From contig CAZIRB010000120.1 of the NCBI GenBank assembly GCA_964541695.1, positions 1-6,032 of the forward strand: a DNA stretch of 6,032 nt, given 5' to 3'. Positions 1 to 5,504 of the stretch are shown piece by piece. How positions within the stretch are numbered: the stretch's first letter is position 1; the number at the start of each line of letters is the position of its first letter. Both the position numbers and the translations under genes were made by a program. The notes under the pieces were generated by a model that was not told where the DNA came from, searched no databases, and saw only the letters and a list, made by a program, of their open reading frames with translations. The DNA comes from CAZKGE01 sp964541695 (GTDB taxonomy: Bacteria > Bacillota > Clostridia > Christensenellales > CAG-138).

Positions 1-88
1 ATGGGATCCCTTTGGAAACCCAACGGGATCCCGATTTATTCCTGCGGGTTCCAAGGGCTTAAGGCCCTTGGCGGGTGTTTGAGGGGGC
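1..88. repeat. Hairpin-string repeat array I (left part outside the window)
   Basis: This block holds two facing copies of the palindromic repeat unit also found at 971-1189 and 5823-6032. The first, in plus orientation, is cut by the window edge and shows only its end: a CCCTTTGG half-stem (8-15) running into the linker GGAAACCC (14-21). A short spacer (22-45) contains the palindrome CGGGATCCCG (24-33). The second copy is in minus orientation: GGGTTCC (46-52), a stem CCAAGGGC (51-58) paired with GCCCTTGG (64-71), then the linker GGCGGGTG (70-77). The next hairpin of the unit appears broken: the sequence starts TTTGAGGGGG (78-87) but no complementary CCCTCAAA follows. The function is unknown. 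Confidence 0.75.
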
Positions 89-109
89 TGAAGCTGAGCG
101 CCGCCTGCG

Positions 110-226
110 GCAGATGAAGCGAGGCGCAAGCCCAGTGAGCAAGGGAGCACAGGTCCAAAAGGGCGTGTGCGACCATTGCGAACTGTGGTCCGCGAAGTGG
201 AGCCCTCAACGGCTTTCGTCATCTGC
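110..226. ncRNA. Candidate structured RNA, family not recognised
   Basis: This non-coding stretch is closed by a perfect 8-bp long-range helix, GCAGATGA (110-117) with TCATCTGC (219-226). Inside, GGC-GCAA-GCC (123-132) makes a small stem with a GNRA-type loop. GGGC (161-164) can pair with GCCC (202-205) around an inner hairpin GACCA (171-175) / TGGTC (186-190). A terminator-like hairpin follows at 237-266. If it is transcribed from the plus strand, that hairpin would end it. If from the minus strand, it would lie beyond the terminator of the GyrI-like gene. I see no convincing promoter on either side. It could also be the remains of a mobile or repeat element. The helices are directly visible; the RNA interpretation is inference. 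Confidence 0.35.
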
Positions 227-236
227 ATAGAATATA

Positions 237-266
237 AACGCACCGCGGGCTTGCCCGCGGCGCGTT
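237..266. terminator. Bidirectional intrinsic terminator
   Basis: The hairpin pairs AACGC (237-241) with GCGTT (262-266) and CCGCGGGC (243-250) with GCCCGCGG (253-260), with a single A/C mismatch (242/261). On the minus strand it is followed by TTTATATT, so it should stop transcripts of the GyrI-like gene, whose stop codon lies about 35 bp upstream. On the plus strand the tail is TTAATTT, weaker but usable, and would end any transcript coming from the candidate RNA at 110-226. Confidence 0.65.
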
Positions 267-301
267 AATTTCACACGATTCGTGCCAATCCCATTCCCCT
301 G

Positions 302-946
302 TTACGTGCGCCTTACCGGTATGCGCAGCACGGTGCGCAGCTTCTCCGGCGCGGTTTTACGCGGGTCGCCGAGATAGATTTCATGATGCCATCGCGCGTC
401 GGAATAGTCGGCGGCAAGCCCGTTTTCCCCGATGAACGCGTACATGCGCGCCATGGTCGCGGGCTCGGCGTCGTAGGGCCCGGTGTGCATGCACTGTACG
501 GAGAGCCCCTCGGCATACGACATCAGCCGCGCGCCGGCGGGGTCGAGGCCCTTCTTTTTCAGCACGGTTTCGCCGGCCGCGTCGAACACCGCCTGCGTGA
601 CAAACTCCGGCTGCCGGATCATGGCCGTGAACACGAACTCGTCCTTATGCAAAAGGTCCAGCTCGCCCGGCGCTCCGCTTTTTGTCCGCCACAGCCCCTC
701 GAGCGGCGGCACGACGTATTCGTAATAGCCGTCCGGGACGCGGCCGCCCATCTTGCTCATCTTGATCGTGTAGCTCAGGCCGTACAGCAGGTTCACCGCG
801 TGAGAAAACAAGCCGTCCTCCTCGTTCGGGTCGCCATCGCCGTCGACCGCGATGAACGTCATCGCCGGCACGTCGATCAGCGCGGGCTTCGCTTTGGGCA
901 GATACAGATCGGGATACGCTTTTTTAAAATCAAGTGCGCCGGCCAT
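302..946 (-). CDS. GyrI-like small-molecule-binding domain protein (COG4832 type)
   Basis: This 214-residue, single-domain, probably cytosolic protein has no signal peptide or membrane segment. Family-like features are an N-terminal block LDFKKAYPDLY (5-15), a VPAMTFIAVDGDGDPN block (26-41), a GPYDAEPAT motif (157-164 region) and a C-terminal block HHEIYLGDPRKTAPEKLRTVLRIPV (around 187-211). These match stand-alone GyrI-like proteins, in which the fold binds hydrophobic small molecules; some characterised members hydrolyse cyclopropanoid genotoxins using an acidic residue. Glu189 in HHEIY is a plausible equivalent, but that is inference. The reading frame stays open upstream to 1015, but AAAGGAG (960-954) sits 7 nt before the ATG at 946, and the upstream part lies in repeat DNA. 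No DNA-binding domain is fused, so it is not an AraC-type regulator. The substrate is unknown. The family call is fairly sure; the function is not. Confidence 0.85.
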   Translation of the reverse strand: MAGALDFKKAYPDLYLPKAKPALIDVPAMTFIAVDGDGDPNEEDGLFSHAVNLLYGLSYTIKMSKMGGRVPDGYYEYVVPPLEGLWRTKSGAPGELDLLHKDEFVFTAMIRQPEFVTQAVFDAAGETVLKKKGLDPAGARLMSYAEGLSVQCMHTGPYDAEPATMARMYAFIGENGLAADYSDARWHHEIYLGDPRKTAPEKLRTVLRIPVRRT

Positions 947-953
947 GGAGAGG

Positions 954-960
954 CTCCTTT
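954..960 (-). promoter_or_regulatory. Ribosome binding site of the GyrI-like gene
   Basis: AAAGGAG on the minus strand lies 7 nt before the ATG at 946. It decides the start in favour of this ATG over the in-frame ATG at 1015, which lies inside the hairpin repeat. Confidence 0.85.
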
Positions 961-970
961 CTTCAGAAGC

Positions 971-1189
971 GCGGGGGCAGCGCCCCGCAAGGAACGGCAG
1001 GGCCCGCCCCTGCACCCCGCCAAAGGGACACGTCCCTTTGGAAACCCAGCGAATAGAACGACCACCTCTCCTAGGTTCAAAATGGGAAACATATCAAATA
1101 ACATGCCTAGCAGAACGGGTTCCAAGGGCCTTCGGCCCTTGGCAGGGTGCGGGGCGGCGCCCCGCATCGTTCCTCGTTCCCCGTTTCCC
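971..1189. repeat. Hairpin-string repeat array II
   Basis: Two facing copies of the unit lie between the GyrI-like gene and purB. The plus-oriented copy has a leading stem GCGGGG/CCCCGC (971-976/983-988), linker AAGGAACG (989-996), stem GCAGGG/CCCTGC (997-1002/1008-1013), linker ACCCCGCC (1014-1021), a 10-bp stem (1020-1029/1032-1041) and linker GGAAACCC (1040-1047). A 69-bp AT-richer spacer (1048-1116) follows. The minus-oriented copy has GGGTTCC (1117-1123), a 9-bp stem with loop TTC (1122-1142), linker GGCAGGGTG (1141-1149) and an 8-bp stem TGCGGGGC/GCCCCGCA (1148-1155/1159-1166). The linker CGTTCC is then repeated (1168-1173 and 1175-1180), with a degenerate CGTTTCC at 1182. No protein-coding signal is credible here. 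Confidence 0.85.
1088..1096 (-). promoter_or_regulatory. Weak extended -10 candidate for the GyrI-like gene
   Basis: The AT-rich spacer of array II reads TGATATGTT on the minus strand. This is an extended -10 (TGN plus TATGTT, four of six consensus bases) with no good -35. If used, the transcript would begin near 1081 and carry the plus-oriented hairpins of array II as a leader of about 135 nt. Read-through from purAB is the alternative. Confidence 0.25.
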
Positions 1190-1198
1190 TCAACGTCT

Positions 1199-1220
1199 CC
1201 CCGTCCCCCGCCCGTCCCCC
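1199..1220 (-). other. G-quadruplex-type tract at the purB stop codon
   Basis: On the minus (coding) strand the sequence directly after the first two bases of the purB stop codon TAG is four G-runs of 5, 3, 5 and 4 with loops AC, C and AC. It is built from a direct repeat of GGGGGACGGG. This fits the canonical G3+N1-7 pattern for a four-stranded structure in the purB mRNA or the displaced DNA strand. Folding is inferred from the pattern only. Confidence 0.6.
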
Positions 1221-2638
1221 TACACCACAACCTCCTCGGCCTTTTCCGCGCCCGACAGATCGGGCAGCAAAGCGAGGAACGCGTCGACCTGCTCGGCGCT
1301 GCGGCCGACGAACGCGGCGGGATCGAGCAGCGCGTCGATCTCGGCGTTCGTCAGCGGGAACGCGGGGTCGCCCTTGAGCCGCTCGAGCAGGTCGCAGCTT
1401 TCGCCCGCGCGCAGGCGCGCCACGGCCGCCATGGAGTGCGTGCGGATGCGCTCGTGCAGGAGTTGGCGGTCGCCGCCGCGCTTGACCGATTCCATGAGCA
1501 GGTTCTCGGTCGCGAGGAAGGGCAGATGCTCGGATAAATGCTTTTGAATGACCGCCTCGTTGACGACGAGCCCGCCGGACACGTTCTGCACGAGTCGCAG
1601 GACCGCGTCGGCCGCGAGGAAAGCTTCGGGCAGCGCGATGCGGCGGTTGGCGGAGTCGTCGAGCGTGCGCTCGAGGTACTGCGCGGAGGCGGTCAGCGGC
1701 GCGTTGAGCGCGTCGACCATCACGTAGCGCGCCAGCGAGCAGATGCGCTCGGAACGCATCGGGTTGCGCTTGTAGGCCATCGCGGACGAGCCGACCTGGT
1801 TTGTTTCAAACGGCTCCTCGATCTCGCCGAGGTGCTGCAGGATACGGATGTCGCCCGCAAAGCGATAGCAGCTCTCGGCGACGCCGGAGAGCGCGAAAAG
1901 GATGCGTGAGTCGAGCTTGCGCGGATAGGTCTGCGCGGAGACGGGGAACAGGGCGGCAAAGCCGAACTCGGCGGCGAGCATCGCGTTCATGCGGTCGATC
2001 TTAACCCCGTCGCCGGCAAACAGCTCGAGAAAGCTCGCCTCCGTGCCGGTCGTGCCGCGGCAGCCGAGAAACGGCATCGTTTCGATCAGCCGCGTGATCT
2101 CGGTCAGGTCAAAGAGCAGGTCCTGCGCCCAGAGCGCGGCGCGCTTGCCCACGGTCACGGGCTGCGCGGGCTGCAGGTGCGTGTACCCGAGCGTCGGCAG
2201 CGCGCGGTATTTCTCGGCAAACGCCGCAAGGTTCTGAACCGCGCCGAGCAGCTCCGCGCGGATATGGATAAGCGCGTCGCGGTACAGAATCAGGTCCGCG
2301 TTGTCGGTTACAAAGCAGCTGGTCGCGCCGAGGTGAATGATCGGCGCGGCCTCGGGCGCGGCGAGCCCGTAGGCGTGGATGTGCGCCATCACGTCGTGGC
2401 GCACGACGCGCTCGCGCGCCTCGATCGCGTCGAAGTCGATATCGGTGATGTGCGCCTCGAGCGCCGCGACCTGTTCGCCGGTTACGGGCAGGCCGAGCGC
2501 GTGCTCGGCGCGCGCGAGCGCGGTCCAGAGCCTGCGGAACGTGACCGCGCGCGTTCGGGCGGAGAATAGCGCGAGCAGCTTTTCCGACGCGTAGCGCGAC
2601 GAAAGCGGGCTCTCGTATGCTTCGCGCCGCCCGCTCAT
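1220..2638 (-). CDS. purB: Adenylosuccinate lyase
   Basis: This 472-residue cytosolic fumarase/aspartase-superfamily enzyme releases fumarate from SAICAR in IMP synthesis and from adenylosuccinate in the last step to AMP. Visible motifs include the N-terminal YESPLSSRYAS (8-18), HDVMAH (81-86), HLGATSC (102-108), TLGYTHLQPAQP (149-160) with the likely general-acid His154, GTTGT (195-199), the superfamily signature GSSAMAYKRNP (283-293) with the mobile catalytic serine, and ERTLDDSANRR (323-333). These blocks resemble the animal-type long form of the enzyme more than the shorter Bacillus PurB. The ATG shares ATGA with the purA stop codon, so translation is probably coupled; GAGGAG inside the end of purA precedes it by 11 nt. 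No key residue is missing. A G-rich tract and repeat array II follow the stop. Identification is very secure. Confidence 0.97.
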   Translation of the reverse strand: MSGRREAYESPLSSRYASEKLLALFSARTRAVTFRRLWTALARAEHALGLPVTGEQVAALEAHITDIDFDAIEARERVVRHDVMAHIHAYGLAAPEAAPIIHLGATSCFVTDNADLILYRDALIHIRAELLGAVQNLAAFAEKYRALPTLGYTHLQPAQPVTVGKRAALWAQDLLFDLTEITRLIETMPFLGCRGTTGTEASFLELFAGDGVKIDRMNAMLAAEFGFAALFPVSAQTYPRKLDSRILFALSGVAESCYRFAGDIRILQHLGEIEEPFETNQVGSSAMAYKRNPMRSERICSLARYVMVDALNAPLTASAQYLERTLDDSANRRIALPEAFLAADAVLRLVQNVSGGLVVNEAVIQKHLSEHLPFLATENLLMESVKRGGDRQLLHERIRTHSMAAVARLRAGESCDLLERLKGDPAFPLTNAEIDALLDPAAFVGRSAEQVDAFLALLPDLSGAEKAEEVVV

Positions 2639-3909
2639 CGGTAGATGATCTCCTCGCGGTTCGGGCCGACGGACACGTAGGCGATCGGGCGGCCCATGCG
2701 CTTTTCAAGGTAGAGCACGTAGTCCTGCGCGGCCTTGGGCAGGTCGAAAAATTTGCGGATGTGCGAGATCGGCTCGCTCCAGCCCGGCAGCGTTTCGTAC
2801 ACGGGCTTGGCGCGCGCCAATAGCGGCGTAAACGGGAACTCCTCGGTGACCACACCATCGATCTCGTAGCCGGTGCAGACCGGGATCTCGGGAAGGTACC
2901 CCAATGTATCGAGCTTGGTCAGCGCCACGCAGGACACGCCCTGTATCTTGAGGCCGTAGCGCGTCGCGACGAGGTCGAACGGGCCGACCCTGCGCGGCCG
3001 GCCGGTCGCCGCGCCGTACTCGCCGCCCGCCTCGCGCAGAAGGTGCGCCTGCTCGCCGGACCATTCGGACACAAACGGGCCCTCGCCCACGCAGGTCGAG
3101 AACGCCTTGACCACGCCGACCACCTTGTCCACCTTAATGTCCGGCACGCCCGCGCCGATGGGCGCGTACGCAGCCAGCGGCGAGCTCGACGACGTGTAGG
3201 GGTAGATACCGAAGTCGATGTCGCGCATCGTGCCGAGCTGCGCCTCGAACAGAATCTTCTTCCCCGCGTGATAGGACGCGCGGATGAACTCGCCCGCGTC
3301 GCAGATATAGGGGAGAAGCTCGCCGCCGAACGTGTCGAGCCAGGCCTTCATGTCGGCAAATTCAAACGGCTTCTCACCGTACACGCCCGCGATCGTGAGG
3401 TTCTTCCACGCGAGGATGCCCTTTAACCGCTCGTCGAGCGCATCGGGATAGAGCAGCTCCCCGAGCTGCACGCCCTTCTTCTGGTATTTATCGCTGTATA
3501 CCGGCGCGATGCCGCGCTTGGTGGAGCCATATTTCGCGTCGGCGAGCCGCGCCTCCTCGAGCGCGTCCTGCGCCTTGTGGAACGGAAACACGACGATCGC
3601 GCGGTCGGAAATCTTCAGGTTTTCCGGCGAGATGGCGATGCCCGCGGCCCGGAGTTTTCGAATCTCGCCGACGAGGTGCTCGAGGTCGATGACCGTGCCG
3701 TTGCCGAGCACGTTGACGACGTTCTTATGGAATATGCCGGACGGGATCAGGTTCAGCGCGAACTTGCCGAACTCGTTGACCACGGTGTGCCCGGCGTTGG
3801 AGCCGCCCTGGTAGCGCACGACGATGTCGTAGTCGCGCGCCAAGAGGTCGATCATGCGCCCTTTCCCTTCGTCGCCCCAATCGACGCCGACGATCGCACA
3901 GGTTTCCAT
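2635..3909 (-). CDS. purA: Adenylosuccinate synthetase
   Basis: This 424-residue cytosolic enzyme joins aspartate to IMP using GTP, the first committed step to AMP; its product is the substrate of the purB product. Evidence includes the P-loop-like WGDEGKG (11-17) with catalytic Asp13, NAGHT (38-42) with catalytic His41, GSTKRGIAP (128-136), TGRPRRVG (302-309), the guanine-recognition TKLD (331-334) and SVGPNRE near the C-terminus (413-419). Departures from the E. coli type are Asp10 for the usual Gln before WGDEGKG, FEAQLGTMRDID (221-232) for FEGAQGTLLDID, and a TLGYLPEIPVCTGYE segment. From memory, related forms occur in Clostridia, and all catalytic residues are present. Length is normal for the family. 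GGAGGAGG (3923-3916) lies 6 nt before the ATG. It is the first gene of the purAB operon. Confidence 0.97.
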   Translation of the reverse strand: METCAIVGVDWGDEGKGRMIDLLARDYDIVVRYQGGSNAGHTVVNEFGKFALNLIPSGIFHKNVVNVLGNGTVIDLEHLVGEIRKLRAAGIAISPENLKISDRAIVVFPFHKAQDALEEARLADAKYGSTKRGIAPVYSDKYQKKGVQLGELLYPDALDERLKGILAWKNLTIAGVYGEKPFEFADMKAWLDTFGGELLPYICDAGEFIRASYHAGKKILFEAQLGTMRDIDFGIYPYTSSSSPLAAYAPIGAGVPDIKVDKVVGVVKAFSTCVGEGPFVSEWSGEQAHLLREAGGEYGAATGRPRRVGPFDLVATRYGLKIQGVSCVALTKLDTLGYLPEIPVCTGYEIDGVVTEEFPFTPLLARAKPVYETLPGWSEPISHIRKFFDLPKAAQDYVLYLEKRMGRPIAYVSVGPNREEIIYR

Positions 3910-4026
3910 AGGGTACCTCCTCCATGTATTGCGGAATAGAACTAGTATGCCGCGCGGCCGCGGGTTTTGTTCCCGTTTTATACGCGGCGGCAGGCAAAAA
4001 CTGCTTGTCCGGCATGGGGAACATAG
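3910..4026 (-). promoter_or_regulatory. Probable structured leader of purAB mRNA, with strong RBS
   Basis: From the inferred start near 4026 the mRNA leader would be about 117 nt. ATGCCG and CGGCAT (forward 3947-3952 and 4010-4015) can close it as a 6-bp helix. Inside are GCAG/CTGC (3990-3993/4001-4004) and CGGG/CCCG (3961-3964/3972-3975) hairpins. The RBS GGAGGAGG (3923-3916) is outside the closed domain. No intrinsic terminator, purine-riboswitch core or clear PurR box was recognised. Confidence 0.35.
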
Positions 4027-4032
4027 ATTTAT

Positions 4033-4041
4033 ATTATATCA
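4033..4041 (-). promoter_or_regulatory. purAB promoter, extended -10
   Basis: The minus strand reads TGATATAAT: a consensus -10 (TATAAT, 4038-4033) preceded by the extended TGN element. The -35 position at 17-bp spacing (4061-4056, TAGCGC) is poor, as is common for extended -10 promoters. The expected transcription start is near 4026. Confidence 0.6.
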
Positions 4042-4065
4042 CCGCGGCCCAAAATGCGCTATGAA

Positions 4066-4077
4066 AAACGGCCGTTT
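4066..4077. promoter_or_regulatory. Palindrome in the fprA promoter spacer, possible operator
   Basis: AAACGGCCGTTT is a perfect 12-bp palindrome lying between the -35 position and the extended -10 of the fprA promoter, ending 1 bp before the TG. A bound protein would block that promoter. It does not match the PerR or Rex consensus sites I know, so the binder, if any, is unknown. Confidence 0.35.
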
Positions 4078-4078
4078 A

Positions 4079-4087
4079 TGCTATAAT
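4079..4087 (+). promoter_or_regulatory. fprA-rubredoxin promoter, extended -10
   Basis: TGCTATAAT combines the TGN extension with a perfect TATAAT (4082-4087). The -35 position (4059-4064, CTATGA) is weak and overlaps that of the divergent purA promoter. Transcription should begin near 4094, giving a leader of roughly 26 nt. Confidence 0.65.
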
Positions 4088-4120
4088 AATAAAAATACCG
4101 CAGTTCGGAGCGTACAAACG

Positions 4121-5332
4121 ATGCATTGCACAAGATTCATCGCACCCGATATCCTCTACGTGGGCGGCAGCGACCGCCGGCTCGCGCTGTTCGAGAGCGC
4201 GCACCCGATTCCGCGCGGCATGTCGTACAATTCGTACCTGCTGCTCGACGACAAGACCGTGCTGTTCGACGCCGTGGACCGCTCGGTCGCGCCGGTGTTC
4301 TTTGAAAACCTCGCGTTCGGGCTGGCCGGCCGGCCGCTCGACTACGTCGTCGTCACGCACATGGAGCCGGACCACGCCGCGACGCTCGGCGAGCTCGTGC
4401 TGCGCTACCCTGCCGTCAAAATCGTGTGCAACGACAAATCGCTGGCCATGATCCGCCGCTTCTTCACGTTCGACGCGGAGGGCCGCGCCGTATTGATGAA
4501 GGAGGGCGACGCGCTCGAGACCGCGCACCACCGGTTCGTGTTCTACATGGCGCCGATGGTGCACTGGCCGGAGGTGATGGTCGCGTTCGACGAAAAGACC
4601 GGCACGCTGTTCTCCGCCGACGCGTTCGGCACGTTCGGCGCGCTGTCCGGCAATCTGTTCGCCGACGAGGTGCGCTTTGAGCGCGACTGGCTCGCAGATT
4701 CGCGCAGGTATTACGCCAACATCGTCGGCAAGTACGGCCCGCAGGTGCAGGCGCTGCTCAAGAAAGCCGAGGCGCTCGACATCCGCCTGCTCTGCCCGCT
4801 GCACGGGCCCGTCTGGCGCGGGAACATCGGCTGGTATGTCGACAAATACCGCCTCTGGGCCGCCTGCGAGCCGGAGGAGACCGCCGTCCTGATCGCCTTT
4901 GCATCGGTCTACGGGCACACGGAGAACGCTGTTGACATCCTCGCGCGCGACCTTGCCGAGCGCGGGATCAGGAACATCGCGCTGCTCGACACGTCGTACA
5001 CGCACGCGTCGTATATCGTGGCCGAGGCGTTCCGCTGCAGCCACATCGTCTTTGCGGCCCCGACCTATAACGCGGGCGTGTTCATCAGCATGGAGAACCT
5101 GCTCTTAGACCTTGCCGCGCACAACTTCCAGAACCGCACCGTCGCCGTGATCGAGAACGGCACCTGGGCGCCGACCGCGGGCAAAAGTATGCGCGAGAAG
5201 CTTGCGCTGCTAAAACGCATGACCATACTCGAGCAAACGGTTTCGATACCGTCCGCGCCGAACGCGGACACGGCGTCCGCGCTCGCCGCGCTGGCGGACG
5301 AGATCGCGCGCTCGATGGGGAATAACGCATAA
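4121..5332 (+). CDS. fprA: FprA-type flavodiiron protein (class A; O2/NO reductase)
   Basis: This 403-residue cytosolic protein reduces O2 to water and/or NO to N2O with electrons from rubredoxin, protecting anaerobes. Residues 1-250 form the metallo-beta-lactamase-like diiron domain, with all expected ligands: HMEPDH (His80, Glu82, Asp84, His85), His148 in MVHWPE, Asp167 in FSADAFG and His228 in PLHGPVWR. Residues 255-400 form the flavodoxin-like FMN domain, with the phosphate-loop region ASVYGHTENA (261-270), APTYNAG (313-319) and ENGTWAPTAGK (345-355). No C-terminal flavin-reductase or rubredoxin domain is fused, consistent with the separate rubredoxin gene 13 bp downstream. The frame is open upstream to 3854, but that part is antisense to purA; the ATG at 4121 follows the promoter and a modest GGAG (4107-4110), and begins the family's typical N-terminus. 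Preference for O2 or NO cannot be read from sequence. Confidence 0.96.
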   Translation: MHCTRFIAPDILYVGGSDRRLALFESAHPIPRGMSYNSYLLLDDKTVLFDAVDRSVAPVFFENLAFGLAGRPLDYVVVTHMEPDHAATLGELVLRYPAVKIVCNDKSLAMIRRFFTFDAEGRAVLMKEGDALETAHHRFVFYMAPMVHWPEVMVAFDEKTGTLFSADAFGTFGALSGNLFADEVRFERDWLADSRRYYANIVGKYGPQVQALLKKAEALDIRLLCPLHGPVWRGNIGWYVDKYRLWAACEPEETAVLIAFASVYGHTENAVDILARDLAERGIRNIALLDTSYTHASYIVAEAFRCSHIVFAAPTYNAGVFISMENLLLDLAAHNFQNRTVAVIENGTWAPTAGKSMREKLALLKRMTILEQTVSIPSAPNADTASALAALADEIARSMGNNA

Positions 5333-5338
5333 AGGAGG
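5333..5338 (+). promoter_or_regulatory. Ribosome binding site of the rubredoxin gene
   Basis: AGGAGG begins immediately after the fprA stop codon. Two in-frame ATGs follow: at 5340 (1 nt away, too close) and at 5346 (7 nt away, ideal). It therefore selects 5346 and supports tight coupling to fprA. Confidence 0.9.
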
Positions 5339-5345
5339 CATGACG

Positions 5346-5504
5346 ATGGACAAATACGTATGCGATGTCTGCGGCTATGTGTACGACGAGGCCGCGGGGG
5401 AGCCGGAGAACGGAATCGCGCCCGGCACGAAGTGGGAGGACCTCCCCGACGATTATGTCTGCCCGCTGTGCGGCGTGACGAAGGAAAGTTTCTCCAAACA
5501 GTAA
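5346..5504 (+). CDS. rub: Rubredoxin
   Basis: This 52-residue one-iron electron carrier was read directly from the sequence. It begins MDKYVCDVCGYVYDE and has the two Cys-x2-Cys knuckles that bind Fe: Cys6/Cys9 in CDVCGY and Cys39/Cys42 in CPLCG. Other family hallmarks are Y11, Y13, NGIAPGTKWEDLPDDYVCP (22-40) with the core Trp30, and Phe49. Length is exactly typical. It lies 13 bp after fprA with its RBS abutting the fprA stop codon, so the two are almost surely co-transcribed. The rubredoxin is the likely immediate electron donor to FprA; the NADH:rubredoxin reductase that would feed it is not in the window. Identification is essentially certain; the pairing is inference from context and known clostridial systems. 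Confidence 0.97.
   Translation: MDKYVCDVCGYVYDEAAGEPENGIAPGTKWEDLPDDYVCPLCGVTKESFSKQ

Noticed and set aside
110..226. 6S, SRP, RNase P or tmRNA as identity of the candidate RNA
   Set aside because: None of the conserved sequence blocks of these RNAs that I know is present, and the layout (8-bp closing helix with a long unpaired 5' side) does not fit 6S.
1..228. Minus-strand open frame beginning at 228 and running out of the window
   Set aside because: It has no RBS, crosses the candidate RNA and repeat array I, lies beyond a terminator, and encodes low-information Pro/Gly/Lys-rich repeat translations.
947..1015. In-frame N-terminal extension of the GyrI-like gene
   Set aside because: It lies in hairpin repeat DNA, whereas a strong RBS precedes the ATG at 946.
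877..1230. Minus-strand open frame through array II, with an SD-like AGGAGAGG near 1065
   Set aside because: The product is a translation of the hairpin repeats and overlaps the GyrI-like gene start in another frame.
3910..4026. Purine riboswitch upstream of purA
   Set aside because: The conserved junction and loop sequences of guanine/adenine or PRPP/ppGpp aptamers could not be found.
3854..4120. In-frame upstream extension of the fprA reading frame, giving a 492-residue protein
   Set aside because: The extension is antisense to the start of purA and covers both promoters; the ATG at 4121 follows an extended -10 and a GGAG and starts at the family's normal N-terminus.
5340..5345. Alternative rubredoxin start at ATG 5340
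   Set aside because: Only 1 nt separates it from AGGAGG; the ATG at 5346 has ideal 7-nt spacing and gives the typical 52-residue length.
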